Assembly: GCF_017654505.1 (NCBI RefSeq) | Contig: NC_054549.1 | Span: 29,437,854 to 29,501,853, forward strand | Direction of reading: 5' to 3' | DNA from: Polyodon spathula | Lineage: Eukaryota; Chordata; Actinopteri; Acipenseriformes; Polyodontidae | DNA length: 64,000 nucleotides | Shown here: positions 49,540-60,700 of the stretch, piece after piece | Numbering within the stretch: the first letter of the stretch is position 1 | Layout: each line of letters opens with the position of its first letter | Translations under genes and position numbers: made by a program | The notes under the pieces: generated by a model | What the model saw: the letters and a program-made list of their open reading frames with translations, nothing else | Databases searched by the model: none | What the model was told of the DNA's origin: nothing

Positions 49540-50059
49540 CTCAAATATGGAGTTTACTCTTTTTAGCTTTATTACACTGTAGCCTGATTTGAACTGAGTT
49601 CAGGGCAGTGGTTCAGTGGTAACTGCCGTGGTCGTTGACTTCTTTGTTCCTAGTACAGTCACCATAGACGTAGTAGCGTCTGCCTATTGTTGTGTCAGTC
49701 TCAGTAAAGTGGGCATGGCTGTAGATTTGACAGACTTCAATAGACATGCTATAGTTGTTTAATTGGAAGGTGCAAATTACTGATGGTTTAAATTCGTGAT
49801 GTCTTAAAGGCAAGACTCAATGGTCATTCTGGAGAACACTTTGCTGCAGATTTCTTTCTGGTGATCATTGAGGAGTAGTCACAATCCCAATTAAAAAAAA
49901 AAAAAAATTACATATTTTTTAAGTCTAATATACCAGAGTTGTTAAGTCTGAGTATGAATTGACTTTTATACTGAGTGGTTTCCTGACTTCAAAGAAAGTT
50001 TAATAGGTACTAATTTCCAGCCGCTTGAGGTGAAGAGAAACGTTTTCCCATCATTAACA

Positions 50060-50361
50060 ATAGGTGTGTACTGCATTTAAATAGCTGCCTTGCTGACATT
50101 AAACATTGGATGTTTAAAAACTTTTTAAGGCTAAACTAAGACAAAACAGAATTGATGATAATGAGACCTCAGAAGCAATACAAGAACATTGATTCATCTG
50201 ATGTTCTACTTGACGGTCTCTGTACAGATTCTAGAGCAGAGATAAAAAAAAAAAAAAAACCTAGGTGTCATTTTTGATCCAGACCTGTTTTATTGCTGCT
50301 TTTCTTATTTTTGATTATTGTCATTTATGTATGTAAAGTGCTTTATGATCCCCAAAAGGCG

Positions 50362-50362
<1 letters not shown>
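50060..50362 (+). pseudogene. L2-like LINE remnant: RT segment plus 3' tail
   Basis: In one frame 50071-50130 reads LHLNSCLADIKHWMFKNF and LRLN. After one stop it reads DKTELMIMRPQKQYKN and later DVLLDGLCTDSRAEIK, then after an expanded A run LGVIFDPDL. This is the reverse-transcriptase region common to L2-type LINEs (...LNxDKTExxxxGP...LGVxxDxxL). The rest of the ORF is deleted, and the 3' tail GTAAAGTGCTTTATGATCCC...AAAAGGCGCTATA at 50332-50366 follows, the typical end of fish L2 copies. One stop, a homopolymer frameshift and the internal deletion make it inactive. Confidence 0.8.

Positions 50363-50437
<75 letters not shown>
50363..50437. repeat. (TA)n microsatellite grown from the LINE tail
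   Basis: About 37 TA units start inside the GCGCTATA end of the L2-like element, so the LINE tail seeded the microsatellite. Confidence 0.95.
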
Positions 50438-50440
<3 letters not shown>

Positions 50441-52994
50441 ATGTTGCACATATAATAAAACTACCCACACCACAAACAATACAAGGACCATGCTAGGAGC
50501 AAGACATGCAGTTTCCAACACTCTCTTGCAAGAGACATGCAAGGCCATCAGTAAAAGACGTATTGAAATATAGTTTTTTATCATCTTCAGTAGGGTAATA
50601 GGAACAGACAGCAGATGGGCATTCTGGGCATTAAATCTCTATATATAATCTCCGTGCAAAATTAGCTCTTTGGTCCTTTAGGCTGACACCCGCCGCAGGA
50701 TGAGCTCAATAGAAACTCATTGCAGGGATAACAGTTCCCACAGCTCTCCTATTGGTCAGAGATGGGCGCTCCTTGTAAGCCCTATAGAAATGTGTAGGTA
50801 CGAACCTTTGATAGCTTACGAGTTGAGCAATTGTGTGGAGGTATTTTTATATCCCACTAGGAAGGGCGTGCCCCCTCCCTTTAAGAATTTTAAGAACTGG
50901 GAATAAAAGTCACCCATTATAATGATGATGCATATGTGGTGAGTGATCAAGTACCTGTGAAAATAGAGGGAAGGGAGGATGGGGGTAAAGAGGAAAGGAA
51001 AAATACCAACAGAAAAAGTATAGCCTGTTGGAAATACCAGCAATCACCATCAAAGGTCTATCCTGGTCAGAGATAGTAGTTTATAACTGCTCAGTCTGGT
51101 TTGTGATGTAATGCTGGTTGGCTGGTCAAGGTGATTTATTTAAATTCACTATACATTTTAGAAGTTAATTTTGTTTGTATTCACAAATAAATTAAATTGA
51201 TGTAAACGGGTGAACCTTTTTTTAAATATATACCTGCTTGGAATCCAGTAAGAAGCAGAACTGTGTGTTTTAACTCCTTGAATTACAAAAGGTAAATCAG
51301 TCATCAATAGCCCAATAGTGTCATAAAGGTTCAGATTTTTAATGTTTGACTTTTTTTATGTTTGACTTTTTTTTTTTTCATTCTTTTCAGTTATATAAAA
51401 TCAGATAAAATAATGAATTATGAATTTAATTCTTTGTTGCATTTTGTCAACTATACTGGTGGACAATCAATTAAATTGTCCATATTGTTGTTTTTTTTGT
51501 TTTGTTTGTTTTTTTACTTTTAAAATAATTTTCTATTAAAAAAAATAATTAAAGAAAGAAAAAAATGACCTAGAAGGGATTTACTTGGTATTTGTTCAGT
51601 AGTGGTTTAGAATTTAGAAGCATACAGCATAAAAAATATGTGTATTAAAATTAAATACATTTAGATGTACTTACAAAAGCGATCTGCCAAGAATAAGGGA
51701 ATATCACTATTCCCATGTGAAATTGGGTTAGAAAGCAGGCTTCATAGGATTTAACCCCAAAATCTAATTACGTATAAATATAAGCCTAATAAAACTCACT
51801 TCACAGATGCTGGAGAGGAAACTGTGCCACAAAAGCACAAACTTAATGTGCAGTGCTGGTCAGCCGCTATACACTGACTACCACAGAAACAATAAAAACA
51901 GTGACAAAAAAAAAAAAAAAAAACAACAACAAAGAAAAAAGGATTTGACTTTGAAATTAATTTAGTTAAAATAAAAATATTAATTTTAAAGAGAAAGGAG
52001 ATATTATAATAAAAAGCTCAGCATGCAACGCTCGGTTGGGAAAATACATTCTTGTTTTGACATCTCTGAAGAAAGGCCTTTCTGGATTTGTCTAACAGAC
52101 TTGTAGTAACAAGCAGATGAAGCCAGCAACAAATGGATTTAACCCTTTAAACACTGCAGGGTATTTTGACACTACCTGCTATCTGAGTATCTAGAAACTT
52201 GAAACACATTACAAAACTTAAATTTGAAAACTGAAAAAATATTGTGATGATTGCATGAACCAAAATAATTAACTATAGGTGATTTATCAATTCAGTGCAA
52301 AACACTGTTTGCAAGACTACTTAGTAGTAGTACTAATGCAATTTGTTACTTATGTGTAACAGAAGACATGAGTTATTTAAGTGTATTTCTATCTGTAAAA
52401 TGTGTGAAACCCAAACAGGATTCAATTGCAATCATTTAAACTTGGCTGCTTTTTTTTCTGCCCACTTTTTATAGTCCCTATTACTAAGAACTATGCACTT
52501 AAAAGCATATACATATTAAATAAAAATGTCATTGTATTACATATATTTAGAATTACAATTATTTTCCAAAATGAGAATTGTTTGCAGATATATATATAAT
52601 TCTCTTCTTTCTCTTCTTTGAGTGCACAGGCTGTCGCTTTGCAGTGAGTGTCTGTCAAACTGCCCATTATGTACCTGCTTAGTAAAGCTTAGGCAAGTAT
52701 TTGCTAACAAGGTGGCCAGCAGGCTTCAAGATATTCCTTACTCCTCTTTGCATTCGACTACTGTTTTCAGAAACACAATACCTCTAACTGCTGAAGTGAG
52801 ATTCAAATTCTGAGCTGTGAATGTCTTCTTAATATTCATCTTGCATTTAACCTGTTTAGGAAAATCATTGAATAACTGCATACAACCTCCAATAATGTTT
52901 GTTTTGTTTTTTTTATACAATTAAGTCACCTGGAAAATATTTTAAAAATTTTGACAAATACACTATGGAGATATGCAACTTGAACGGAACGGTA
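50438..52994. other. Non-coding stretch, nothing recognised
   Basis: AT-rich sequence with several A and T runs (for example 51907-51923) and a small direct duplication of ATGTTTGACTTTTTTT near 51340-51375. Confidence 0.4.
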
Positions 52995-53025
52995 CTATAT
53001 ACTATATATATATTATATATATATA

Positions 53026-53063
<38 letters not shown>

Positions 53064-53064
53064 C
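52995..53064. repeat. Imperfect (TA)n microsatellite
   Basis: TA units with scattered TATC and TATT interruptions. Confidence 0.92.
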
Positions 53065-53604
53065 TAATGTAGTGACCTGATAGGATATCAGATGTATTGT
53101 TTGAACTACAGAAGTGGTAACTCATTTGGTAGTGAAGCATCCTCAAGGGTACCTTTCTGGTATTTCGAATCTTTTGGTTTCCAACATTGCTAGTCTCTCA
53201 CATTTACAAACATCACATTCATCATTGTACAGTGTTTTGAAAACAAGCCGGCAATGGCTCAATAGCCCTTTATAACATTTTCCAAAGGAATTTATTAATT
53301 TATACGTCTGTCCTGCTAAAAAAGGTAGAATCGCTCTCCTGGAATATCAATCAACAACTGAATTCATCACCCAAATAAAAAAAAATTACATTAAAAAGAA
53401 TCTCATATAAAAACTGACACATGGGCAGCATAAGGCTTGCACCTGTCTGGACACCAACTCCATGATTCATGAGATTTACAGAACAGGTGGGTTTTGTACT
53501 GAAAATGTTGTTTATATGAAGCCAGATGCATCTTTAAAAACCTCATTTGTTTCAAAACCACAGGGATGAAAAATGTTACAGCTCTCACAAAACAGGAGAA
53601 CAAT

Positions 53605-54561
53605 GGGCCCTATTCATAAAAACTTGTGATTTATTTAAGATGCATTTGTTACCATTATCTGAGGCTAGAGAGTGTTTTGAAGTTTTCATAATGTGCCTTC
53701 ATGAAAACAAGCTTAAAAAGTCTTCAAAGCGGCATTGTCCCACAATCACCTTCATTTTCACAACAGTTTTTGAAGGTTTAGTCTTCTATTCACATTGGTT
53801 TCGATATTCAGTTTTCCCCAAAGTTAGTTTTGGCTATGGCAACACAAGCTCAAACCCCTCTAGAAACGTGCTTACCACAATGTCATCTGTTGATCCAAAC
53901 AACTGCAGTAGTTGGGGGCTATATATGACATTATCAAGCTCTGTTATAGCTCAGGAAGCTTATAAGGTAACAACTTCTTAAATATTAGAACAAAATGGTT
54001 TTATAAAACCACATCAGAACTACTACTTAAAGCTTAAGTTTTATACACAGCTAACCAGCGCAAATGTACCCATAGTTTGGGTATAGCAAGGATCATTAGG
54101 CTATTCATATGACAGCAATGACCCGAGAGGAAGAATAAGTGTTTCCTTTGAATGCTAATCAACTGCCTGCAACTGCTGCTGCCCTGTCATTTTAAAAGCC
54201 ATGTATAATTACAAGCGTAATTGTGGCTGTGCTTGCCTAGGAAGACAATTTCTGTCCTTTACCACTGGACCACTTTAAAAGCGCGACAGCTCACTGAAAC
54301 AAACAAAAAATCCCTGAGGATACCACCATCCGTTTAAAGTTATCGTGAGATAGTAGGTTGGTTTGGTTCCTGAAAAATAATTTTTGTTTTTTTTATGAGA
54401 GATGGCCTAATACCATAAGAGGCCGCTTTATTTTATTTTTTTAAATAATAAAGTCTGCTTGCAATTATTGACCTTGAAACTGTTCTAGAGTCGTGTTGTT
54501 TTCTTAAACAGAGGTCAAAATAGAAAACTGTATTTAATTTGTGAATAGGATTACTGGGCCC
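53605..54561. mobile_element. Possible DNA transposon relic with GGGCCC ends
   Basis: The left end reads GGGCCCTATTCATAAA. The right end, reverse complemented, reads GGGCCC, a 7-bp interruption, then CTATTCACAAA. CAAT directly precedes the left GGGCCC (53601-53604) and directly follows the right one (54562-54565). A plus-strand frame of 144 codons (53547-53981) begins just outside and resembles no transposase. The match is short and interrupted, so chance is a real alternative. The inner block 54070-54270 looks more like conserved non-coding DNA. Confidence 0.25.
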
Positions 54562-54652
54562 CAATCGTTCTTGTCCAAGGTAGAAGACAACAGTTTATAA
54601 TATTGAGTCATTTTAAGCTTCAAAGTAAATTCAACTATTTTATTGCATTATA

Positions 54653-55001
54653 CAGCTATGGCCAAAAGTTTTGCATCACCTAGAATTTTAGGACTGAGAT
54701 ATCATTAAAAAAAAAAAAAAAAAACTATATGAACATAAGTTACATCTTCTATTTAACATTATCTAATCAAAGAAACTACAAAATGATATCGCAAAAGTCT
54801 TCTGGAAGCCATAATAATAGTACAGTGTTTTATGTTACATTTCTAAATGTCCCAATGTTGTCAGTTTTTCATTAAGTATATGGAAACCTACGAAGCGGTA
54901 TGTAATTCAACATGCTAACGTAACATTATTCAGCAGGTTTTTTTCGACTTTATGACCAAAATGTGTTAATTAGGGTGACGCACAACTTTTGGCCATCGCT
55001 G
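54653..55001. mobile_element. Tc1/mariner MITE
   Basis: Terminal inverted repeats of 28 bp, 54653-54680 and 54974-55001, match at 25 positions (CAGCTATGGCCAAAAGTT versus CAGCGATGGCCAAAAGTT). A TA dinucleotide flanks each end (54651-54652, 55002-55003), the Tc1/mariner target duplication. The interior is 293 bp, AT-rich, with an A run and no transposase frame. It is a non-autonomous deletion derivative. Confidence 0.88.
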
Positions 55002-55003
55002 TA

Positions 55004-58000
55004 CTTTATGTTGCTGAGCACAGAAATGCTGATTCTGCTATTTGAATTAGACTATCAATGGTCTTCCTGTCTGCCTAAGTACAGACTATCAGGCTATGGG
55101 TCTTTTCTACAGTAAATCAAAAAGCTGGTCCTATATCAAATGCTGTATCTCTGCATCCTTAATGCAGTGCTAATCCTTCTCTTCTCCTTGACAGGTATCC
55201 GGCTTTAAAGCAGGGCAGGTGGGGGGAGTTTAAAGGGACAGCAGCTGACATTTCCTTTCATCTGAGGCCAGCGCTGCTCTCACTTTCATGTCACCTTCTG
55301 CCAAAAGGGTCCTCTTTTAATGTGTTAAAGACTACAGCATCCCACTAACTCCAATAGCAACGCATTCCCTGGTCCAACAGTCAGTGCTGAGGTAGAGAAA
55401 GTTAAAACTCCTTTACCACCCGACCCTAAAGGGCAGTGCCAGCAGCTCAAATTCAAGCCCAAAAACTTTTCAAGGGAATTTTATTGTGTTGGTAAAGTTT
55501 GCTGTACAAATATAAAATATCAGTGAAAATGTGGCTTCAGTGCAGGCTGTAGCATTGTTATGTAGTGGATTTAATCAAAAATACAGCATTGCTGTATGAC
55601 CCATATTATTTCTCTATTCTATTGCACTATTTGATCCAGACTAGCATACTAGCAGCTCTAACATGAAGAAAACATGTATGTGGCCAGAGTGATTGAATTT
55701 CCTTTAATTGGTGTAGCATACTAGGGGAGTGTAAATGGTCTTGCTTGGATCACTTGGTATCACACCTTGCATAATGATAGTGCCAGTGTGGGGCTGTTAC
55801 CAATGTCAGAAAGCTTACACCATAAAATGACCCTTTACAAGGGTCAACTCCAGTGGCATGCCCTTTAAAAATATATTACCACTGCTATGATTTGTTCGAA
55901 GTAAAATCTACTATTAACAAGGAAGAAATTCAATGGATGCCTACTCTAATGAACAGTGTCAACGAGTGGTTTATAAGGGTCAGTGCTGGTGAAATGTCTT
56001 TCACGTGATTCGGAGGGAAAGATGTCCAGATGTCCAGTCTGTGTAGCCCTAAAAGACCAGGAAGGGGACAGGTCCATTTGTCTGTCCATGACTGCCCCTG
56101 ATGGTCCCTCATTGGTCTATATTAATACAGGCTCGCTCTAACTGGGGGAACGGCCTTCCACTTAAACCATTGAGCTGTCAGTGACAAATACTTGACATCT
56201 CGGTAACCGGGGCTGTTTTACTTCTGTTGAGGAGCACAAGTGTCACCCTGAAGCACAGACTGCATTAATCATTGGGAAACCAGCTGTCAGTTTTACAGGA
56301 TGAAAAATGATATTCACCTGTTATGGAATGAGCTCATATGGCAAGCGTGTAATGCTGGAAATGTATCACAACAGGAACGGGGAGGGGGTCTTCGCAAATC
56401 CAACCCGGGGGGTACTGTCCTAGTTAATCCCAGGATGAATTTAAAACCTATTTATAACACATTGTTACTTTCTTTTTCCAAGAACTGATCGCATTGTATA
56501 AAAGTAAAGTTCAATAGTGTCTTGAACAGAGACACGAGAATGGTCTGATTTCAAAGTTGGTCTGTTGGATAAAGTTAAGGACTGCGAAGCAGTGTGATTC
56601 AGTTTGCAAGACAGTGTACTAGCATCAAGTTGACAAAGTGATCAGAGATGCGAACTGAGTGCCTGAGGTTAATTCACAGTCACTAACATTAATGGACAGT
56701 GAAGAAAAATAACTTGACCTTCTTGTATTTGTACATTACAGTGACCATGCAAGAAACCATAACCATAACAGTTCAGTTTAACTTACTATAAATCATATTT
56801 TGTTAAAAAATACATAGCTGTTTTTTTTATCAATTATTCATTGTATTATATAGTAGGGGTTGTGGGGGGTCCAAAGAAATAACCCTCAGTAAATCTGATC
56901 AAGTGTGACACCACAAATGTATTTACAAAGCATTTCTAAATGTTGACACTACAGGATATGAATAATTTTACAAAAAAAGAACCTGTACCACATTTCTGGT
57001 GATTCAGTGAGGAGGTGGAAGCTTTGAATTGAATAAAGGGCCTCTTCTTTCAGTAGAAACAGGCAGTTTTGTAATTACTGGGAATTTATGCTGTATTTGA
57101 TCTTCTCCCGCCCTGTGCTCACCTCTCTCTCACTATCATCCAGATAAAACACTCACTATTTCCAAAAAAAATGTAAACCCTCTGTTGTTCTGGCTCTCAA
57201 TGATCGAAAAATTACATTCAGCAAGTGAACTTAGGTGACCCGTGCTGGTCCCAAAAGTGTTGTGTGAAGCTGAGACCGCAAAAAGAAATATGCTGACTGC
57301 ATTATAAAAAAAAATGTGGTCCTGTCTCCATGCTGGGCCAGGTCAGCAGGTATTTATACACGATAGCCCTTTTGATCATGAAGGCTATGAATGCATCTTC
57401 TTAAAGCTGAGAGAATTTCTTCTGTCCAGAGTTCTCAATTTTACTTTAAGATGTTTTGCTTACTGAGCAATGTCAAAACTTATAAGAAGACGGCCATTTC
57501 AGCTTGTGCTTTCTTTACATTAATGAAGGCACTAGCCTAAACGTTGTTTATCTTCTTGAAGAGACTTCAGTCTATCAAGGCTTGTCTCTTGCCAGCACTA
57601 TTTGCCCCAGGACAGAACCAATTTCTGTACCTCAGTGTTTTAGTTGTTACATTCCTTAGAAAGAGGTAACCTCTGCTGGACAGCTTAGTGTTTCTCACAG
57701 AGCTCACAGAAAGTGCAGTATATGGTCACAGTATTTCACTTCTTCCTCCAAAGCACTATTCATGCCGGAATGTCTTTAATTACAGGCTATAATCGTAAGA
57801 ATAGCAAGAGCACCTGTTCATTGCACACCTAGCCTACATCAAAGGTAAAGGATCATTCTGAATTTTTAAACATTTTTCTAGATGAGGGTTAAACCAGTAT
57901 AACACGTTTAAAGATCCAGTGCAACCATCCTTTATGGCTTTACAGTTTTCTATTGTTCAAATAAGGCCACATGTTCTGGATTTAAAACTGTATCACAAAA

Positions 58001-58506
58001 AATACTTTATCTATCTACTGCTTCACAAAGCTTTCTTAATAAGAACTTGTATAGTATACAAATAAAGTTTGTAAGATATACCGTCAGCAACAGTTTATCT
58101 GCCTCTCATTAATCAGTTACTCTCATTTAGCCCTCAGGGGAACCTGTGATGGGAGGGGTCAGTTAAATAAGTGCTGGCTGTAGATTGAATCAAACAACAC
58201 CAAATGTATCTGACTATTACAAATTAAATTACATAAAAAAAATTTAAAAAAATTAAAGTTACAAAATAATGACATACTGTCCTGTAACTCTAAAAACAAC
58301 AATGAGGATAATAGTTTCTTGAAATTGGTTTACTTTATGAATCAAGTTACTTTCATACTGATCTGAAAGTATGCTCTGTCAATTTTCATGGAAAAAGACG
58401 GAATCCTGTGCTCTTTTGTAAGTCACAGACAAGCTTTAAGAGAATTGTATGTCAATTGATGTTCTGTTTACATGTAAACCATTTCTGTTTATACCAATTA
58501 AAGCTG
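55004..58506. other. Non-coding stretch with candidate regulatory blocks
   Basis: No gene is seen. 55190-55440 and 57340-57640 are less AT-rich and free of repeats, and could be conserved elements. The remainder is ordinary flank. Confidence 0.35.
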
Positions 58507-58660
58507 TAATACATTTCCCCTTATGTCATGGTCCAGTTCTAATACTGTTCTGTTTTTGTCACAGTTAATCCTTAATAGTGTTTTGTTTACGTCACAGTCT
58601 AGCTGTAATACTAGTCTGTTTACGTCACAGTTGAACGGTAATACTGTTTGGTTTAGAATG
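58507..58660. repeat. 33-bp minisatellite with CRE/ATF-like sites
   Basis: Four full units of exactly 33 bp start at 58507, 58540, 58573 and 58606, and a partial fifth at 58639. Each begins TAATA. Units 3 and 4 share GTTTACGTCACAG, containing TTACGTCA, a CREB/ATF-type site; units 1 and 2 carry decayed versions (TTATGTCA, TTTTGTCA). Divergence between units shows it is not recent. Confidence 0.85.
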
Positions 58661-60073
58661 CGCTAATGCTCTTTGATCATTGTCTTCAGCCAGTGCATCT
58701 TTGATTCTGGATTTACTGCTATCAGCAAAGAAAAAAAAGACTTTTTATAAAACAAATGTCTTGGAGGAAGTCCTGGACAAGGGTCAAAAGCTAGCCCATT
58801 TTTAATATGAGAGCTGCCTGATAATCAAGGTTCAGGATAATGTTGTGCTTCCAACAGTCCTGTGAAATGAAGCGAAATGAACCATGGTCTGTCCTACAAT
58901 GTTTTGTCCTCTTAAAGGAATGTGAAACAAGAGTTTAAAATTAATTTTCCCACCTCTCATTTGCACTAGCAGTATTTGTTCCTCTGTTTTCTGTTGAAGA
59001 CATTTTAGCTTCTTGCATTTTATATACAATATAGAATAAAATCGCTTCCTGAGGTGTACTGTAGATTAGTTTTACTCCAATGGTCTAGCTGCTTTCAGGC
59101 CCTTTTGTTATCTACACAGGAAGTAGTTATCCACCAAGAACAATTGTCTTTCTTTTTTTTAAAACTGAAAATACTGTAAATATTGAATAAACTTTGGTTC
59201 ACACGCCTTTAAGGTTTGTCCATTTTATACAACTCAGGGACTGAAAACAGCACCTGGACATTTCAAGCTAGATATGTTATAAACTGTACTCGTTTCACTG
59301 TTAGACCTCTATGCCAGGCTACTTTAAACTGTTCAAAAGATTCATCACAAGGCCACTAATCTGTACTCTACAATGTACCTAGCAACTTGTAATGTAAAAA
59401 AAAAAAAAACAATTTGTAAAAATAAATAAATAATAATGATCCACAAATTGTTAACCCCCTTAAAGTCCAACATTTTTTTAACTTTGAAAACAAAGCACTC
59501 GAATTCCAAAGCTGCCCTGCTGGAGTATAGGTAACACTACACAGTAACTCCCTACAGTATTAATTGTTATTTGTATTATTTGTTAAAAAAGGCTGGTAGT
59601 TTTAAATATCAGCAACTTCTTAAAATTGTCACTACATGATCAACTCAACACTTCTAGGTAGGTGTCACAATGGCCAGAATGGAGAAGGTCCATTCATCCT
59701 TTTTTTTTTTGTATCATCTTCCTTCCAGGTGTGACATAGAATTAAGCTTTTAAGCACTAAAAAAGAAACTTAAAAAGATGTTTCAATCATTAATAGTGAA
59801 AGGTGTTCCATCAATAGTGATGTGTTTGGCTTACTTTTGATAGCGATCCATCTTGACAGATAAGCTTAAGAGTGTGGGCTTAACAAAGGGAGCATTGACC
59901 ATCAGGGAAATGTATTCTGCATCACTGACTTCTGGACAGTAAAATAAGCCAGTGATTAGTGAATTGGCTGGAGATTGTATTATAGGTATTTGTCCTTTGT
60001 TGTTGGAATCACAAGTTAGGTAAATAATTACTTAGCATTACTGTTTACTCCAGTGAATAGTTTAATTCAATTT

Positions 60074-60074
<1 letters not shown>
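58661..60074. other. Non-coding stretch, nothing recognised
   Basis: AT-rich unique sequence with A runs near 59396-59411. Confidence 0.4.
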
Positions 60075-60132
<58 letters not shown>

Positions 60133-60134
60133 AG
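60075..60134. repeat. (GAAA)n microsatellite
   Basis: 15 GAAA units, pure; a long purine tract. Confidence 0.97.
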
Positions 60135-60629
60135 GCTTTGAACCTTTCATATACAAGGTCCTGTATTTAATCATTTTTTAAAAGTCAGGTTTGTTCTGCT
60201 TCTGCTCTGAGCTTAAATGGGATCAGTGATTTAGGTACAGACTTGTTTACCTTGAATTAATGATGCCTTCAATTTAATGCATTCTAAACCTACTGTGAAT
60301 TCTATGAATTTGAATTGAAATGGACCAAGCAGAAAACAAGCATATAAATGACTTTTGTGTGACCTCATTCACCTCTATCAGTTTGAGATGGGAGCCACAT
60401 CAGAGCACATAAAGTCTTTATTACAGAGCACACCTCTGTGTCTACCATTCCAGTCTGACACCTTCAGAGCAAATCAGCTGTTCTTTTTAACCTTTACAAA
60501 CAAGGCTTGCTCGCTTTGATAGCACAAAGTGCCATTGTTCTTAGCTCTTTTGATGTTTTACAGCTGCTTATTACTTTGCTGTGATTTTGTTTTACTAACT
60601 GTGTAATTTGGAAGATAGCTATTAGTATT
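60135..60629. other. Non-coding stretch, possible enhancer block
   Basis: 60360-60600 holds a TCF/LEF-like GCTTTGAT (60513-60520), a SOX-like GCCATTGTTC (60531-60540) and further CTTTTGATG and CAGCTG motifs within about 60 bp. Suggestive only. Confidence 0.35.
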
Positions 60630-60700
60630 GGCTTGATGGCACAATGGGAATGTTCTGCTTAAGACACTGGACTTCACTCCTGGGACCTGGTCTCCATCCA
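60630..60700 (+). mobile_element. tRNA-like head of a decayed SINE
   Basis: GGCTTGATGGCACAATGGG resembles the acceptor and A box of a tRNA (TGGCNNARTGG fits). ACTGGACTTC resembles an anticodon stem, and GGTCTCCATCC about 45 bp further on matches a B box (GGTTCGAATCC) at about 8 of 11 positions. Spacing suits a tRNA-derived pol III promoter. It is too altered to be a tRNA gene, and no tail family was recognised. Confidence 0.4.

Noticed and set aside
49605..49650. tRNA A-box-like GTGGTTCAGTGGTAACTG, a possible SINE head
   Set aside because: No B box at suitable spacing.
53547..53981. 144-codon ORF on plus
   Set aside because: The longest frame in the window, but biased, with no domain, no splice support and no family resemblance.
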